Assembly (NCBI RefSeq): GCF_900104155.1
Contig: NZ_FMYB01000038.1
Location: 1-43,555, forward strand
Origin: Butyrivibrio sp. INlla16
GTDB lineage: Bacteria; Bacillota; Clostridia; Lachnospirales; Lachnospiraceae
Length of the DNA: 43,555 nucleotides
Direction of reading: 5' to 3'
Part shown: piece by piece, positions 15,007 through 26,103 of the stretch
Layout of the letters: the number at the start of each line of letters is the position of its first letter
Position numbering within the stretch: position 1 is the first letter of the stretch
Notes under the pieces: generated by a model
The model's database searches: none
Told to the model about the DNA's origin: nothing
The model's input: only the letters and a program-made list of their open reading frames with translations
Translations under genes and position numbers: made by a program

Positions 15007-16326
15007 TTAATCATCTAAAAAACCTTTGTAATTACGTACCAACATCTGTGATTCAATCTGTTTCACCGTTTCAAGAATAACACTTACAACAATGATAAGG
15101 CTCGTACCACCGAAGGATACGTTAGCACCGAATACACCATTGAAGAATATCGGAAGGACACCGATAATGGTAAGTCCAACAGCTCCGATGAAAATGATGT
15201 AATTCAGAATGTTTGTTAAATAATCACTGGTAGGCTTTCCGGGACGAATACCGGGAATAAAGCCACCCTGCTTTTTCATATTATCTGCAATCTCAAGCGG
15301 ATTAAATGTAATTGATGTATAGAAATATGCAAAGAAGATAAGCAGTAAAACATATACAACAAGTCCGATTGAATACTTGAGATTTGAGGTATTGCACCAG
15401 TAGCTCTGATTCAAGTATTTAAGGATCTCACTCCATGCACCTGTTCCCTTATAGCCAACAAGCTGGCTGATGATGATCGGGAACTGGAAGAGAGACATCG
15501 CAAAAATGATAGGCATAACGCCTGCGGTGTTAACCTTAAGAGGAATCTCTGAATGATTTCCGCCATAGGTCTTTCTCCCCTGAATCTTTTTAGCATACTG
15601 TACCGGAATCCTGCGCTCTGCGCCGTTCAGAAGAACAACGAGAACAACCATTGCTACGATTACCGCAACAATTATGATTACGGATACCACTCCTCTGGCA
15701 ATGTTCTTGCCTGTTACAAACTGTGTAAACAAGCTGCTGAGGTCGGAAGGCATTCTTGAGATAATGTTAATAGTAAGTACGATAGAGATACCGTTTCCTA
15801 CACCATTATCTGTTATACGCTCACCGATCCACATAAGGAACGCACTGCCTGCAGTAAGTGCTGCAACAATCTCTACTACATACAGAGGAGATTTCTCGAT
15901 GAGGAATCCACTTCTGTAGAAACCTATAGCCATTGCTACTGACTCAATAAGAGCAAGTGCTACAGTGATATAACGTGTGAGAGCTGCAAGCTTTTTTCTT
16001 CCATCCTCTCCATCACGTTGCCATTCCTCAAACTTAGGAATAGCAATCGTGAGAAGCTGGATAATAATAGAAGATGTGATGTAAGGTGTAATATTGAGTG
16101 CCAAAATTGACATGTTCTCAAATGATCCACCTGTGAATCGATCCATAAAACCAAAGGCATTGTTTTCCGATAATTCAGCAAACCACTGCTGGAAAACAGA
16201 TACGTTCATTCCGGGTACCGGAATTGCTGAACCAAGTCTAATCACCAAAAGCATTGCAAATGTGAATAATAACTTTAATCTTATATCTTTGATTTTGAAT
16301 GCGTTCTTAATTGTTGTGAACATCAA
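15007..16326 (-). CDS. secY: Preprotein translocase subunit SecY
   Basis: The channel subunit of the Sec translocon in the cytoplasmic membrane, 439 residues. About ten hydrophobic segments are evident. Family motifs include [12 protein letters not shown] near the start, [15 protein letters not shown] (TM2), the basic cytoplasmic loop [14 protein letters not shown] and the [20 protein letters not shown] segment. The start overlaps the rplO stop by 4 bp (ATGA), implying translational coupling. Confidence 0.97.
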   Translation of the reverse strand: MMFTTIKNAFKIKDIRLKLLFTFAMLLVIRLGSAIPVPGMNVSVFQQWFAELSENNAFGFMDRFTGGSFENMSILALNITPYITSSIIIQLLTIAIPKFEEWQRDGEDGRKKLAALTRYITVALALIESVAMAIGFYRSGFLIEKSPLYVVEIVAALTAGSAFLMWIGERITDNGVGNGISIVLTINIISRMPSDLSSLFTQFVTGKNIARGVVSVIIIVAVIVAMVVLVVLLNGAERRIPVQYAKKIQGRKTYGGNHSEIPLKVNTAGVMPIIFAMSLFQFPIIISQLVGYKGTGAWSEILKYLNQSYWCNTSNLKYSIGLVVYVLLLIFFAYFYTSITFNPLEIADNMKKQGGFIPGIRPGKPTSDYLTNILNYIIFIGAVGLTIIGVLPIFFNGVFGANVSFGGTSLIIVVSVILETVKQIESQMLVRNYKGFLDD

Positions 16327-16763
16327 ATCACCTCTGCCGTTCCCCCAAGAGCCTCGATTTTCTCCTTAGCAGATGCACTGAAGGCATTTACTTTAACCGT
16401 AAGCTTTTTGGTAAATTCACCGTTTCCAAGTATCTTAACACCATCATACTCATGCTTGATGATACCATTATCCTTAAGTGCCTGAATGTCAACAACACTG
16501 TCGTTGTCGAAGCGCTCAAGTTCGCTTACATTTATAGCTACAATCTTCTTAGAATTGATATTCTTGAATCCTCTCTTAGGAAGACGACGGAAAAGGGGCA
16601 TCTGTCCACCCTCGAATCCGGGTCTCGGAGCACCTGAACGAGCCTTCTGTCCTTTGTGTCCCTTACCTGCAGTCTTGCCATTTCCTGAGCCATGACCGCG
16701 GCCTCTTCTGAAATTGTCACTCTGAACAGAACCCTCAGCAGGTCTCAAATTAGATAATTCCAT
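16323..16763 (-). CDS. rplO: 50S ribosomal protein L15
   Basis: A late-assembly 50S protein, 146 residues. The glycine-rich, basic N-terminal half ([40 protein letters not shown]) and the globular C-terminal half match the family. It is coupled to secY by a 4-bp overlap and follows rpmD by 15 bp. Confidence 0.97.
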   Translation of the reverse strand: MELSNLRPAEGSVQSDNFRRGRGHGSGNGKTAGKGHKGQKARSGAPRPGFEGGQMPLFRRLPKRGFKNINSKKIVAINVSELERFDNDSVVDIQALKDNGIIKHEYDGVKILGNGEFTKKLTVKVNAFSASAKEKIEALGGTAEVI

Positions 16764-16778
16764 GACTTTCCTCCTTTA

Positions 16779-16982
16779 TTAGTTCAGTTCTTCGACCTTA
16801 ACAAGGTGTCTGATCTGCTGGATCTGACCTCTGGTAGCAGAGTTATCCGGCAGTTCTACACTGCTGTTAAGCTTCTTAAATCCCATTGATTTTACCGTAG
16901 CAACCTGCTTCGGAACAGCACCAATAGTGGACTTAACCAATGTGATTTTAAGCATTTTTCCACTTTCTTTATTAGCTGCCAT
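16779..16982 (-). CDS. rpmD: 50S ribosomal protein L30
   Basis: A 67-residue protein. The L30 core starts at MLKITLVKSTIG and ends at IRHLVKVEEL. The chosen ATG (16982) gives a nine-residue N-terminal extension (MAANKESGK). It is preferred because AAAGGAG sits about 8 bases upstream, whereas no Shine-Dalgarno precedes the inner ATG. Between rpsE and rplO as usual. Confidence 0.95.
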   Translation of the reverse strand: MAANKESGKMLKITLVKSTIGAVPKQVATVKSMGFKKLNSSVELPDNSATRGQIQQIRHLVKVEELN

Positions 16983-17012
16983 TGATTTTCTCCTTTACTA
17001 GTTGCCTATTTA

Positions 17013-17522
17013 TTATGCGATAACTTCTTCTACAGACTTACCGCGCTTCTTAGCAACTTCTTCCGGTGTCTTGAGATTTGCAAGACCATTGATGGTTGCA
17101 TAAACTACGTTCTGCTTGTTGTTGGAACCAAGTGACTTTGTACGAATGTTCTTGATTCCTGCAAGCTCACATACAGAACGAGCAGGACCACCTGCGATGA
17201 TACCGGTACCTTCAGGAGATCTCTTAAGCAGAACCTCTGCAGAACCGAACTTACCAACGAAATCATGTGTGATACTGTTGTTCTCATCAAGCGGAACTGT
17301 GATGAGGTTCTTGGTAGCATCCTCCTTACCCTTACGGATAGCATCCGGAATTTCAGTAGACTTTCCAAGACCTACACCTACATGACCGTTTCCGTCACCA
17401 ACTACAACGAGTGCGGTGAACTTCATGTTACGTCCACCCTTTACAACCTTAGTAACTCGCTTGATGGTAACGACTTTATCTGTTAATTCAAGCTGACTTG
17501 CATCAACGATTGTACGCTTCAT
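17013..17522 (-). CDS. rpsE: 30S ribosomal protein S5
   Basis: A 30S body protein needed for decoding fidelity, 169 residues. The double-stranded-RNA-binding-like N-terminal domain has [20 protein letters not shown], with [17 protein letters not shown] after it. The C-terminal domain has [19 protein letters not shown]. The order between rplR and rpmD is standard, with a 16-bp gap from rplR. Confidence 0.97.
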   Translation of the reverse strand: MKRTIVDASQLELTDKVVTIKRVTKVVKGGRNMKFTALVVVGDGNGHVGVGLGKSTEIPDAIRKGKEDATKNLITVPLDENNSITHDFVGKFGSAEVLLKRSPEGTGIIAGGPARSVCELAGIKNIRTKSLGSNNKQNVVYATINGLANLKTPEEVAKKRGKSVEEVIA

Positions 17523-17538
17523 TATCTTTCTCCCTTCC

Positions 17539-17907
17539 TTAGAATTCTAAGCCTGCTTTTCTGGCTGCCTCAGCCAGTGCTGCTACCTTACCATGGTAGA
17601 TGTAACCGCCTCTGTCGAAAACAACAGCCTTGATACCCTTTTCCATTGCTCTCTTAGCAACAACATCACCAACGTATGCAGCGGCCTCAACATTATCTGT
17701 AACCTTAAGAGCTGACTTAATGTCCTTCTCAAGTGTGGAAGCAGAAACGAGTGTCTTACCGGCAACATCATCGATAACCTGAGCATACATATGATTATTA
17801 CTTCTGAAAACTGCAAGACGCGGTCTTTCAGCAGTGCCGCTGAAACGATTGCGAATTCTCAGATGCTTCTTTTCGCGACTTTTCTGTCTGGACTCTTTAC
17901 TAACCAT
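17539..17907 (-). CDS. rplR: 50S ribosomal protein L18
   Basis: A 5S rRNA-binding protein, 122 residues. Signatures are [20 protein letters not shown] and [20 protein letters not shown]. The highly basic N terminus ([16 protein letters not shown]) is typical. It follows rplF by 19 bp. Confidence 0.97.
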   Translation of the reverse strand: MVSKESRQKSREKKHLRIRNRFSGTAERPRLAVFRSNNHMYAQVIDDVAGKTLVSASTLEKDIKSALKVTDNVEAAAYVGDVVAKRAMEKGIKAVVFDRGGYIYHGKVAALAEAARKAGLEF

Positions 17908-17926
17908 TTTTTACTCTCCTTATCTC

Positions 17927-18466
17927 TTACTTCTTACCGGTCTTACCAACCTTGCGGCGGATAACCTCATCAGCGTACTTGATACCCTTGCCCTTATACG
18001 GCTCAGGAGCTCTCTTCTCTCTGATGATAGCTGCATGCTGGCCAACCTTTTCTTTATCTATGCCCTTGACGATGATAGCATTACCATCAACAACTGTCTC
18101 GATTCCTTCAGGATCATCGAGTTCTACAGGATGTGAATAGCCAAGGGTTAAGGTGAGTTTCTTACCGCTCTTAGCTGCTCTGTAACCTACACCATTAACT
18201 TCAAGTTTCTTCTCATAGCCATCTGTAACACCAACAACCATGTTATTCAGAAGACTTCTTGAAAGTCCGTGAAGCGCTCTGGTCTTCTTCTGATCATCAG
18301 GTCTCTTAACTTCGATCTGACCATCTTTCTGCTCAAACTGCATCTCTGCAGGGAAAACTCTCTCAAGAGTGCCCTTAGGACCCTTAACAGTCACCTTATT
18401 ATTTTCTGCAACTTCTACTGTAACTCCAGCAGGAATTGCGATTGGCATTTTTCCAATTCGTGACAT
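17927..18466 (-). CDS. rplF: 50S ribosomal protein L6
   Basis: A 50S stalk-base protein, 179 residues, two tandem L6 folds. It begins [19 protein letters not shown] and contains [21 protein letters not shown]. The C-terminal [19 protein letters not shown] signature is complete. A 15-bp gap separates it from rpsH. Confidence 0.98.
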   Translation of the reverse strand: MSRIGKMPIAIPAGVTVEVAENNKVTVKGPKGTLERVFPAEMQFEQKDGQIEVKRPDDQKKTRALHGLSRSLLNNMVVGVTDGYEKKLEVNGVGYRAAKSGKKLTLTLGYSHPVELDDPEGIETVVDGNAIIVKGIDKEKVGQHAAIIREKRAPEPYKGKGIKYADEVIRRKVGKTGKK

Positions 18467-18481
18467 GCCCGTACCTCCAAT

Positions 18482-18883
18482 TTACCATACAAATGCAAGA
18501 ACTTCGCCACCAACCTGGAGCTCTCTTGCTTTCTTATCAGTTACAACACCCTGGTTAGTTGAGATGATAGCGATACCGAGACCACCAAGTACTCTCGGAA
18601 GCTCCTCTCTACCTGCGTATACACGCAGACCGGGCTTGGAAATTCTCTTCAATCCGGTGATAACCTTATCATTTCTGTCAGCACCGTATTTAAGTGTGAT
18701 GTGAAGATTCTTGAAACCGTTCTCTTCAACAACGTCAAGTTTCTTGATATAACCTTCGTCAAGAAGAATGTTTGCAATAGCAAGCTTCATCTTTGAAGAA
18801 GGAACGTCAACTGTGTCATGCTTTGCAGTATTAGCATTACGAATTCTTGTAAGCATATCTGCAATAGGATCATTCATTGCCAT
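18482..18883 (-). CDS. rpsH: 30S ribosomal protein S8
   Basis: An early 16S rRNA binder, 133 residues. It contains [19 protein letters not shown], and the C-terminal [20 protein letters not shown] with the terminal VLAFVW. In E. coli S8 represses the spc operon. Here the 88-bp gap from rpsN ends in AAGGAGG but shows no obvious S8-site mimic to my eye. Confidence 0.98.
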   Translation of the reverse strand: MAMNDPIADMLTRIRNANTAKHDTVDVPSSKMKLAIANILLDEGYIKKLDVVEENGFKNLHITLKYGADRNDKVITGLKRISKPGLRVYAGREELPRVLGGLGIAIISTNQGVVTDKKARELQVGGEVLAFVW

Positions 18884-18971
18884 TTTGAAAAAGCCTCCTT
18901 AATTTTCTATTATTGCTCCGCCTTACTGTGCCCGTCTGCACAGAGACACGAAGCCGCAATGGTTTAAATAA

Positions 18972-19157
18972 TTACCAACTAGCCTTACGTACACCCGGGA
19001 TCTCGCCCTTGTAAGCTAACTCACGGAAACAAATTCTGCAGATTCCGTATTTTCTGAGATAAGCATGAGGACGACCGCAAATTCTGCAACGGTTGTATGC
19101 ACGTGTTGAAAACTTGGGTTTCATCTGCTGCTTTACCTTCATGGATAATTTAGCCAT
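18972..19157 (-). CDS. rpsN: 30S ribosomal protein S14, zinc-binding type Z
   Basis: The short 61-residue S14 form with two Cys-X2-Cys pairs ([20 protein letters not shown]). This is the zinc-containing version normal for Firmicutes, so it needs zinc; a zinc-free paralogue, if any, would be elsewhere. The C terminus is [12 protein letters not shown]. It lies 19 bp after rplE. Confidence 0.98.
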   Translation of the reverse strand: MAKLSMKVKQQMKPKFSTRAYNRCRICGRPHAYLRKYGICRICFRELAYKGEIPGVRKASW

Positions 19158-19176
19158 GTGTTCGATTCCTCCTTAA

Positions 19177-19716
19177 TTACTTAGCGAAAGGCATGTTGAA
19201 GAGTGTTAAAAGCTCACGAGCCTCTTCATCAGTCTTGGCAGTTGTTGTGAAGATGATGTCCATACCTCTTGTCTTATCAACCTTATCGTACTCGATTTCA
19301 GGGAAAATAAGCTGCTCCTTGATACCAAGAGCATAGTTTCCTCTGCCATCGAAAGCGTTCGGGTTAACACCACGGAAGTCACGGACACGAGGAAGTGCAA
19401 GGTTTACAAGGCGATCCATGAACTCGTACATCTTCTCACCACGAAGAGTTACTTTACATCCGATCGGCATACCTTCTCTTATCTTGAAGTTAGCGATGGA
19501 CTTCTTAGCCTTTGTATAAACAGGCTTCTGACCGGAGATGATCTGCATATCGTTTGCAGCGTTCTCAAGAACCTTAGCGTTCTCCTTAGCTTCACCTACA
19601 GCCATATTGATTACGATCTTATCGAGCTTCGGAACTTCCATGACGTTCTTATAACCGAACTTCTTTGTCATAGCGCTCACGATCTCGTCTTTATATAAAT
19701 CTTTATATCTACTCAA
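19177..19716 (-). CDS. rplE: 50S ribosomal protein L5
   Basis: A 5S rRNA and central protuberance protein, 179 residues. Signatures are [39 protein letters not shown] and [19 protein letters not shown]. It lies in the spc cluster, 21 bp after rplX. Confidence 0.98.
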   Translation of the reverse strand: MSRYKDLYKDEIVSAMTKKFGYKNVMEVPKLDKIVINMAVGEAKENAKVLENAANDMQIISGQKPVYTKAKKSIANFKIREGMPIGCKVTLRGEKMYEFMDRLVNLALPRVRDFRGVNPNAFDGRGNYALGIKEQLIFPEIEYDKVDKTRGMDIIFTTTAKTDEEARELLTLFNMPFAK

Positions 19717-19737
19717 AGCTCCTTACCTCCTTTCCTA

Positions 19738-20049
19738 TCAGTCAATGACATCACCGGTTGACTTTACGATGCGGACTTTCTTACCATCCTCAACCTTGAA
19801 ACCAACACGTGTTGCCTTTCCCTTATGAACATACATAACATTGGAGATGTCCATGGGAGCTTCCTGCTGAACGATACCACCGTTGGGGTTAGATGCAGAG
19901 GGCTTTGTGTGCTTTGTTACCATGTTAGCACCCTCAACTACTACCTTGCCGTTCTTTGTGTCAACGGAGAGTACCTTGCCTTCTTTATCTTTGCTCTTAC
20001 CGGCGATAACCTTAACAGTGTCGCCCTTCTTAATCTTACTTGTAGACAT
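19738..20049 (-). CDS. rplX: 50S ribosomal protein L24
   Basis: An assembly-initiator protein near the tunnel exit, 103 residues. The KOW motif is near the N terminus (IKKGDTVKVIAGKSKDKEGK), then VEGANMVTKHTKPS and GGIVQQEAPMDISNVM. It follows rplN by 11 bp. Confidence 0.98.
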   Translation of the reverse strand: MSTSKIKKGDTVKVIAGKSKDKEGKVLSVDTKNGKVVVEGANMVTKHTKPSASNPNGGIVQQEAPMDISNVMYVHKGKATRVGFKVEDGKKVRIVKSTGDVID

Positions 20050-20060
20050 TCGGTGCCTCC

Positions 20061-20429
20061 TTATAATACTTCCGGAGCGAGAGACAGAATCTTCATGTAC
20101 TTCTTGTCACGAAGCTCTCTTGCAACGGGTCCAAAAATACGAGTTCCTCTCGGGTTACCTTCATCGTTGATGATTACTGCAGCGTTCTCATCAAAACGGA
20201 TGTAAGAACCATCCTTACGGCGAGTCTCTTTAACAGTACGTACTACAACTGCCTTAACAACATCACCCTTCTTTACAACGCCGCCTGGTGTTGCTTCTTT
20301 AACCGAAGCAACAACTACATCGCCGATTCTCGCATATCTTCTTGTAGAACCACCCATAACACGGATTGTAAGAAGCTCTTTCGCACCTGTGTTATCAGCA
20401 ACTCTAAGTCTGCTTTCCTGCTGAATCAT
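20061..20429 (-). CDS. rplN: 50S ribosomal protein L14
   Basis: An intersubunit-face protein of 122 residues, the canonical length. It starts [19 protein letters not shown] and has [19 protein letters not shown] and [13 protein letters not shown]. It follows rpsQ by 33 bp. Confidence 0.98.
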   Translation of the reverse strand: MIQQESRLRVADNTGAKELLTIRVMGGSTRRYARIGDVVVASVKEATPGGVVKKGDVVKAVVVRTVKETRRKDGSYIRFDENAAVIINDEGNPRGTRIFGPVARELRDKKYMKILSLAPEVL

Positions 20430-20462
20430 GTTATTTCTCCTTTATAATCAACTATCAGCTAA

Positions 20463-20717
20463 TTACTTAGCACGCTCAATAATCTGAACCAGTCTCCATC
20501 TCTTATCTTTAGAGATCGGTCTTGTTTCCATAACCTTGACTGTATCACCTATATGGCACTCATTGTTCTCATCATGAGCCTTCAGCTTATAGGTTCTTTT
20601 TACGATCTTCTTGTAAAGAGGATGCTTTACATGATCTTCGATGGAAACAACGATGGTCTTATCCATCTTATCGCTTGTTACTTTACCAACACGCGTTTTT
20701 CTTAAATTTCTTTCCAC
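20463..20717 (-). CDS. rpsQ: 30S ribosomal protein S17
   Basis: A primary 16S rRNA-binding OB-fold protein, 84 residues. It begins [20 protein letters not shown] and has the S17 signature [21 protein letters not shown] 24-bp gap separates it from rpmC. Confidence 0.98.
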   Translation of the reverse strand: MERNLRKTRVGKVTSDKMDKTIVVSIEDHVKHPLYKKIVKRTYKLKAHDENNECHIGDTVKVMETRPISKDKRWRLVQIIERAK

Positions 20718-20741
20718 GATATACTCCTTTCAGGATTCCAA

Positions 20742-20945
20742 TTACTGTGCTGCCTTCTGTGTGATGACAGTCTGTATTCTCGCAATATTCTTTCTAACTT
20801 CTTTGATTCTTGCTGTGTTATCCAGCTGGTTAGTTGCGTTCTGGAATCTCAGATTAAAAAGTTCCTTTTTAGCTGATACAAGCTCCTGGCTGAGTTCCTC
20901 AGCAGACTTAGCTTTCAGCTCTTCTACATACTTATTAGTTTTCAT
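20742..20945 (-). CDS. rpmC: 50S ribosomal protein L29
   Basis: A tunnel-exit protein docking SRP and trigger factor, 67 residues, helical ([36 protein letters not shown]). The start is set at ATG 20945. The longer open frame upstream is a shadow of rplP in another frame. It overlaps the rplP stop by 11 bp, implying coupling. Confidence 0.96.
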   Translation of the reverse strand: MKTNKYVEELKAKSAEELSQELVSAKKELFNLRFQNATNQLDNTARIKEVRKNIARIQTVITQKAAQ

Positions 20946-21372
20946 TGGATGCACCGCCTTCCAAATCAGCCTTTGAAACGATCTTGCACTTGCAAGGAAG
21001 TTTGTGTGTTGCAAGACGAAGTGCTTCTCTTGCAACTTCTTCATCGACTCCGCCGATTTCAAACATTACACGTCCAGGCTTAACAACTGCTACCCAGTAA
21101 TCTACAGAACCCTTACCGGAACCCATACGAGTTTCAGCAGGCTTTGCTGTAACAGGCTTGTCAGGGAAAATCTTGATCCAAACCTGACCACCACGCTTGA
21201 TGAAACGAGTCATAGCGACACGGGCTGCCTCGATCTGATTTGAACGAATCCAGCAGGGCTCAAGCGCTACTATTCCATACTCACCGTATGCGATTGTGTT
21301 GCCGCGTGTAGCCTTACCAGCCATAGAACCGCGGAACTGCTTACGATGCTTTACTCTCTTCGGCATTAACAT
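20935..21372 (-). CDS. rplP: 50S ribosomal protein L16
   Basis: Helps form the A-site tRNA cleft, 145 residues. It begins [20 protein letters not shown] and carries [20 protein letters not shown]. Its ATG shares one base with the rpsC stop (TAATG), and its 3' end overlaps rpmC by 11 bp. An alternative start is the second ATG, six bases in. Confidence 0.97.
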   Translation of the reverse strand: MLMPKRVKHRKQFRGSMAGKATRGNTIAYGEYGIVALEPCWIRSNQIEAARVAMTRFIKRGGQVWIKIFPDKPVTAKPAETRMGSGKGSVDYWVAVVKPGRVMFEIGGVDEEVAREALRLATHKLPCKCKIVSKADLEGGASNEN

Positions 21373-22043
21373 TATTTATCGCTCCCTTCCTTATCTGAAT
21401 TCTCGGATGCTTTAGTAGGAAGTACTTCACCCTTATAGATCCATACCTTAACACCAACCTTACCATAGGTTGTATCTGCCTCAGCAAATCCATAATCAAT
21501 ATCTGCTCTAAGTGTCTGAAGCGGGATTGTGCCCTCGCTGTAGAACTCGCTACGTGCGATATCAGCACCACCAAGACGTCCGCTGCAGCATGCCTTGATA
21601 CCCTGTGCGTCTGTCTTCATTGTTCTGCTCATGCAGGACTTCATAGCACGACGGAAGGATACACGGTTCTCAAGCTGCTGTGCAATGTTCTCTGCAACGA
21701 GCTGAGCGTCCTTATCGGGCTTCTTGATCTCTTTAATATCAACAAGAACCTTCTTGTCTGTGAGCTTTGAAAGCTCTTTCTTAGTAACTTCAATCTCAGC
21801 ACCACCCTTACCGATTACGAAACCGGGCTTAGCTGTATAAACGATAACCTTGACGCGGTCAGATGCTCTCTCGATCTCGATCTTTGAGATACCTGCAGCG
21901 TAAAGCTTCTTCTTCAGAAACTTTCTGATCTTGTAATCTTCAACAAGGTTGTCTGCAAACTCATTGTTCTCTGCATACCATTTGGAATCCCAATCTGCAA
22001 TGATGCCGACTCTAAGGCCATGAGGATTAACTTTCTGTCCCAT
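21372..22043 (-). CDS. rpsC: 30S ribosomal protein S3
   Basis: An mRNA-entry-tunnel protein, 223 residues. It begins [21 protein letters not shown] type II KH domain is near 60-110 ([20 protein letters not shown]), and the C-terminal domain has [17 protein letters not shown] and [14 protein letters not shown]. It lies 20 bp after rplV. Confidence 0.98.
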   Translation of the reverse strand: MGQKVNPHGLRVGIIADWDSKWYAENNEFADNLVEDYKIRKFLKKKLYAAGISKIEIERASDRVKVIVYTAKPGFVIGKGGAEIEVTKKELSKLTDKKVLVDIKEIKKPDKDAQLVAENIAQQLENRVSFRRAMKSCMSRTMKTDAQGIKACCSGRLGGADIARSEFYSEGTIPLQTLRADIDYGFAEADTTYGKVGVKVWIYKGEVLPTKASENSDKEGSDK

Positions 22044-22063
22044 TGAACTTACTTTCTCCTTTC

Positions 22064-22450
22064 TTATCTCTCATCCAGAATTACAGTCAAATGGCTTAAT
22101 CTCTTCTGAATTCTGTAAGCTCTACCCTGAGCTCTAGGCTGAATTCTCTTCATAATCGGGCCATTGCTTGCATTGCACTCTGCAATGTACAGATTAGCTC
22201 TGTTCATGCCGTTGTTGTTCTCAGCATTTGCGATTGCAGAATTAAGTAACTTATAAATAACGCTGGAAGCGTATCTCGGATTGTACTCCAGGATAGCAAG
22301 TGCTGTCTCAACGTCCTTACCCCTGATGGCATCCATTACGAAGCATGCCTTCTGAACAGGGATTCTTGCGTAAGATAATTTTGCTGAAGGTCTTGTATCC
22401 TTCTGAGCATTTCTCTCTCTTTTAACTTGAGATCTATGTGCTGTTGCCAT
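22064..22450 (-). CDS. rplV: 50S ribosomal protein L22
   Basis: Lines the nascent-chain tunnel through a long beta hairpin, whose tip is a known site of macrolide-resistance changes. The product is 128 residues. The core is [20 protein letters not shown], with [20 protein letters not shown] and [20 protein letters not shown] at the C-terminal hairpin; no insertion is visible at the loop. Confidence 0.97.
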   Translation of the reverse strand: MATAHRSQVKRERNAQKDTRPSAKLSYARIPVQKACFVMDAIRGKDVETALAILEYNPRYASSVIYKLLNSAIANAENNNGMNRANLYIAECNASNGPIMKRIQPRAQGRAYRIQKRLSHLTVILDER

Positions 22451-22491
22451 AGATTTAACCTCCTTTCAATGTTGAACCAAGTCACACAGAC

Positions 22492-22773
22492 TTAGCGAAC
22501 TCCGCCCTTCTTCTCGGCGCCTGCATGACCTCTGTAGGTTCTTGTAGGAACGAACTCACCAAGCTTGTGACCAACCATATCTTCCGTTACATATACCGGA
22601 ATATGCTTTCTTCCGTCATGAACAGCGATTGTGTGTCCAACGAAGGAAGGAAAAATCGTGGAACGACGGGACCATGTCTTAACGATTTGCTTCTGATTCT
22701 CTGCATTCATTGCATCGATCTTCTTAAGAAGACTAGCATCTGCGAAAGGTCCCTTTTTAAGTGATCTAGACAT
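22492..22773 (-). CDS. rpsS: 30S ribosomal protein S19
   Basis: A 30S head protein, 93 residues, starting [20 protein letters not shown]. The ATG at 22773 is chosen because AAAGGAG is 7 bases upstream. The in-frame ATG two codons earlier lies almost on that site. It contains the family segment [20 protein letters not shown]. Confidence 0.97.
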   Translation of the reverse strand: MSRSLKKGPFADASLLKKIDAMNAENQKQIVKTWSRRSTIFPSFVGHTIAVHDGRKHIPVYVTEDMVGHKLGEFVPTRTYRGHAGAEKKGGVR

Positions 22774-22806
22774 TGTCATTCTCCTTTTCTATCAATCAGG
22801 CATCAA

Positions 22807-23649
22807 TTACTTGATTGCCTTACCATCTCTTCTTCTAATGATCATCTTGTTAGAAGCCTTTTTCTTCTTACGTGTCTTGTAACCAAGAGCAGGCTTACCC
22901 CAAGGTGTGCTGGGACCGGAACGACCGATAGGTGCTCTACCCTCACCACCACCATGCGGGTGATCATTCGGGTTCATAACTGATCCGCGAACTGTAGGAC
23001 GGATACCCATGTGACGCTTACGACCAGCTTTACCGATGTTGATAAGGTTATGATCAATGTTACCTACTGTACCAATTGTTGCACGGCACTCGATCGGAAC
23101 AAGTCTCATCTCGCCTGAAGGAAGACGAAGAGTTGCATACTTACCTTCCTTAGCCATAAGCTGAGCTGAGTTACCTGCTGAACGAACAAGCTGACCGCCT
23201 CTTCCGGGATAAAGCTCAATGTTGTGTACGCTTTCACCGACAGGAATGTTTGCAAGAGGGAGGCAGTTACCGATACGAACCTCGGCTGCAGGACCATTCA
23301 TGATTGTCATGCCATCCTTAAGTCCCTGAGGAGCAAGGATGTAAGCCTTTGTGCCATCCTCATACTCAAGCAGTGCAATGTTTGCAGTTCTGTTAGGATC
23401 GTACTCGATACCGATAACCTTTGCTGTGCACTCATCCTTGTAACGCTTGAAGTCGATGATTCTGTACTTTCTTCTTCCACCGCCACCGCGATGTCTTACA
23501 GTGATTTTACCCTGGTTATTACGTCCAGCCTTAGAATTCTTAGAAACAAGGAGGCTCTTCTCAGGTGTCTTCTTTGTGATCTCTGAGAAATCAGAACCTG
23601 TCATGTTTCTTCTGGACGGTGTATATGGGCCGTATTTCTTAATTCCCAT
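22807..23649 (-). CDS. rplB: 50S ribosomal protein L2
   Basis: Needed for subunit association and peptidyl transfer, 280 residues starting [20 protein letters not shown]. The start is fixed at 23649 by AAGGAG upstream; the eight extra codons of the longer frame are not conserved. The C-terminal loop with the essential histidine region ([17 protein letters not shown]) is intact. Confidence 0.98.
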   Translation of the reverse strand: MGIKKYGPYTPSRRNMTGSDFSEITKKTPEKSLLVSKNSKAGRNNQGKITVRHRGGGGRRKYRIIDFKRYKDECTAKVIGIEYDPNRTANIALLEYEDGTKAYILAPQGLKDGMTIMNGPAAEVRIGNCLPLANIPVGESVHNIELYPGRGGQLVRSAGNSAQLMAKEGKYATLRLPSGEMRLVPIECRATIGTVGNIDHNLINIGKAGRKRHMGIRPTVRGSVMNPNDHPHGGGEGRAPIGRSGPSTPWGKPALGYKTRKKKKASNKMIIRRRDGKAIK

Positions 23650-23737
23650 GATTCTTCTCCTTTTTGATATCACGCACGGTTTAAAACCCGGATCCGGACT
23701 TTGCTTTGATCCTGTGCGTATAGTTAATTAGTTATTA

Positions 23738-24037
23738 TCAAAGTCCCTGGAAAATCTCGATGTCCTTGCTGTCTGCAGTAAGCTGTACGATTGCCTTCTT
23801 GATCTTAGCAGTTCTGCCGTAAGTCATTCCGCGTCTCTTAAGCTTGCCGTTTGCGTTAAGTGTGTTTACCTTAGAAACCTTAGCGCCGTCGAACATCTTC
23901 TCAACTGCTTCCTTTATCTGAGTCTTGTTAGCTTCAGGATGAACGAAGAAAGTGTATTTCTTTTCGCCCATGGCATTCATGCTCTTCTCTGTAAGTACAG
24001 GCTCAAGGATTACGTCATAGTACTGTAATGCTGCCAT
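23738..24037 (-). CDS. rplW: 50S ribosomal protein L23
   Basis: The main tunnel-exit docking site for trigger factor, 99 residues. Signatures are DVILEPVLTEKSMNAMGEKK and FFVHPEANKTQIKEAVEKMF. Start and preceding stop share a base with rplD (TAATG), implying coupling. Confidence 0.97.
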   Translation of the reverse strand: MAALQYYDVILEPVLTEKSMNAMGEKKYTFFVHPEANKTQIKEAVEKMFDGAKVSKVNTLNANGKLKRRGMTYGRTAKIKKAIVQLTADSKDIEIFQGL

Positions 24038-24660
24038 TATGCATACACCTCCTCAATCTTAGCAACTGCGTCCTTTGTAAGAACGAGTGTCTGAGCGTTT
24101 ACGATATCATATACATTGATTGTGTTTGTAAGCGCTGTCTTAACTTCAGGAAGATTGCTTGCTGACTTAACAACCTTAGTATCGTTGTCTGCAAGAACAA
24201 CAAGTGCCTTACGTGTAGCCTTGAGGTTGTTCATAACCTCTGCAAGCTTCTTTGTCTTGAATTCATCCATCTTAAGCTCGTCAAGAACGATAAGCTTACC
24301 TGTCTGAACCTTATCTGTGAGTGCAGACTTAAGAGCTGCTCTCTTCTCTTTCTGGTTCATCTTGAAAGAGTAATCTCTCGGAACGGGAGCGAATACTACA
24401 CCGCCGCCTGTCCACTGAGGAGATCTTGTTGAACCCTGTCTTGCATGACCGGTTCCCTTCTGTCTCCAAGGCTTACGACCACCTCCGCTAACTTCGGAAC
24501 GTGTCTTAGCCTTCTGTGTACCCTGACGATTGTTAGCAAGCTGCTGAACTACTGCCAGATGTACGAGATGTTCATTTACTTCAACTCCGAAAATGGCATC
24601 GTTAAGATCGATGTTGCCAACTTCTTTGCCTTCGATATTATAAACAGATACGTTAGCCAT
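24037..24660 (-). CDS. rplD: 50S ribosomal protein L4
   Basis: A tunnel-constriction protein, 207 residues. In E. coli it also represses the S10 operon. The extended loop KPWRQKGTGHARQGSTRSPQ is intact. It begins MANVSVYNIEGKEVG and lies 29 bp after rplC. It is a candidate effector for the long rpsJ leader, though clostridial S10 operons are not known to use the E. coli mechanism. Confidence 0.98.
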   Translation of the reverse strand: MANVSVYNIEGKEVGNIDLNDAIFGVEVNEHLVHLAVVQQLANNRQGTQKAKTRSEVSGGGRKPWRQKGTGHARQGSTRSPQWTGGGVVFAPVPRDYSFKMNQKEKRAALKSALTDKVQTGKLIVLDELKMDEFKTKKLAEVMNNLKATRKALVVLADNDTKVVKSASNLPEVKTALTNTINVYDIVNAQTLVLTKDAVAKIEEVYA

Positions 24661-24689
24661 CTGTATGTCCTCCTTTCGTATTCTGGAAA

Positions 24690-25373
24690 TTATGCCTCAA
24701 CCTTTGTGGTTTCCTTGATTGTTACAAGTCCCTTCTTAGGTCCGGGTATTGCGCCCTTTACAAGGATCAGATTCTTGTCTGCATCTACACGAACAACCTC
24801 AAGATTCTGAACTGTTACCTTTACGCTTCCCATGTGACCAGGCATTCCTTTTCCTTTGAATACACGGCTCGGATCAGAACTGGATCCGTTAGAACCCTGA
24901 TGACGGTGGAACTTAGAACCATGAGCCATGGGTCCTCTGTGCTGACCATTCTTCTTGATGGCGCCCTGGAATCCCTTACCCTTGGATGTTGCTGTAGCAT
25001 CAATCTTGTCACCAGCGGCGAAGATGTCTGCCTTGATCTCGCTTCCAAGCTCATACTCAGCTGCGTTCTCAAACTTGAACTCGCGAACGAATCTCTTGCA
25101 TGATACGCCAGCCTTCTTGAAGTGACCCTGCTGAGCCTTGTTTACACCATGTGCATGTACGATTGTCTTCTTGCCGTTCTTGTCTCTGTTGATGATCTTT
25201 TCTTTCTTATCAACATAGCCGACCTGAACTGCACTGTAACCATCGTTCTCAACGGTCTTGATCTGTGTTACTACACAGGGGCCTGCCTGTAAAACAGTTA
25301 CAGGTACAAGTGAACCGTCTTCGTTGAAGATCTGAGTCATACCGATCTTCGTAGCTAAGATAGCCTTCTTCAT
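24690..25373 (-). CDS. rplC: 50S ribosomal protein L3
   Basis: An assembly initiator near the peptidyl-transferase centre, 227 residues. It begins [20 protein letters not shown] and has the family segment [20 protein letters not shown] with [13 protein letters not shown] after it. A 144-bp gap with short hairpins separates it from rpsJ. Confidence 0.98.
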   Translation of the reverse strand: MKKAILATKIGMTQIFNEDGSLVPVTVLQAGPCVVTQIKTVENDGYSAVQVGYVDKKEKIINRDKNGKKTIVHAHGVNKAQQGHFKKAGVSCKRFVREFKFENAAEYELGSEIKADIFAAGDKIDATATSKGKGFQGAIKKNGQHRGPMAHGSKFHRHQGSNGSSSDPSRVFKGKGMPGHMGSVKVTVQNLEVVRVDADKNLILVKGAIPGPKKGLVTIKETTKVEA

Positions 25374-25517
25374 TGTATTTACCTCCTTATTACATCTACA
25401 GCGGATGCTTAAATCGTTCGCAATGTCGTCTCAATTGCCCTTGGGCAACTCTCCAGTCTTACGGCATCATGCGTCTCGCATCATACTAGTAGAGGTTTAA
25501 CATTAGTTGCCGATGAA

Positions 25518-25829
25518 TTATTTCATCTTGATGTTGATGTTTACACCTGCGGGCATCTCTAATCTCTGAAGAGCCTCAACTGTCTTAGGTGTAGGTGTGA
25601 TGATGTCGATCAGTCTCTTGTGTGTTCTCTGCTCGAACTGCTCTCTGGAATCCTTGTACTTATGTACAGCACGGAGGATTGTAACTACTTCCTTCTTAGT
25701 CGGAAGCGGTACAGGTCCGCTAACCTGAGATCCGTTCTTCTTTACTGTTTCGATGATCTTCTTTGCAGATGCATCTACGAGCTGATGATCATACGCCTTA
25801 AGTGTAATTCTCATTACCTGATTTGCCAT
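25518..25829 (-). CDS. rpsJ: 30S ribosomal protein S10 (NusE)
   Basis: A 30S head protein and transcription antitermination factor, 103 residues. The core is [40 protein letters not shown] and [12 protein letters not shown]. It is the first gene of the S10 operon, preceded by GGAGG and a leader of about 270 nt from a recognisable promoter. Confidence 0.98.
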   Translation of the reverse strand: MANQVMRITLKAYDHQLVDASAKKIIETVKKNGSQVSGPVPLPTKKEVVTILRAVHKYKDSREQFEQRTHKRLIDIITPTPKTVEALQRLEMPAGVNINIKMK

Positions 25830-26097
25830 AAAAAAAGTCGCCTCCTTTTCGCACTTTAATTAGATAAGTACGACAAGCGGTGACTGTACACTCTCCCGTG
25901 TGTGTCATGGACTCAAACCATTCTCATCCTGTTCTCACACGTCGTTTCTGCTAGCATAGCTTCGCAGACAAATTGTTTGTACAGTGACTTGTCGTCAGAT
26001 TGTCTGACCTTGCGGTCTCTTGACATTCGCTCCACGGAAAACCTGTCTCACTGGATAAGACAGCAACCTCACGCTTCACAGCTATCATGTCACAGCA
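25830..26097 (-). promoter_or_regulatory. Long structured leader of the S10 operon
   Basis: About 268 nt separate the predicted start from rpsJ. Hairpins seen include GTCAGA/TCTGAC (25994-25999 with 26003-26008) and CTGTCT/AGACAG (26043-26048 with 26058-26063), plus several weaker dyads nearer the gene. No coding frame fits. It is a candidate autoregulatory leader. Confidence 0.5.
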
Positions 26098-26103
26098 TGG
26101 ATA

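Noticed and set aside
20946..21062. A 39-codon extension of L29
   Set aside because: It is the rplP sequence read in another frame; L29 proteins begin at the inner ATG, giving the usual length of about 67.
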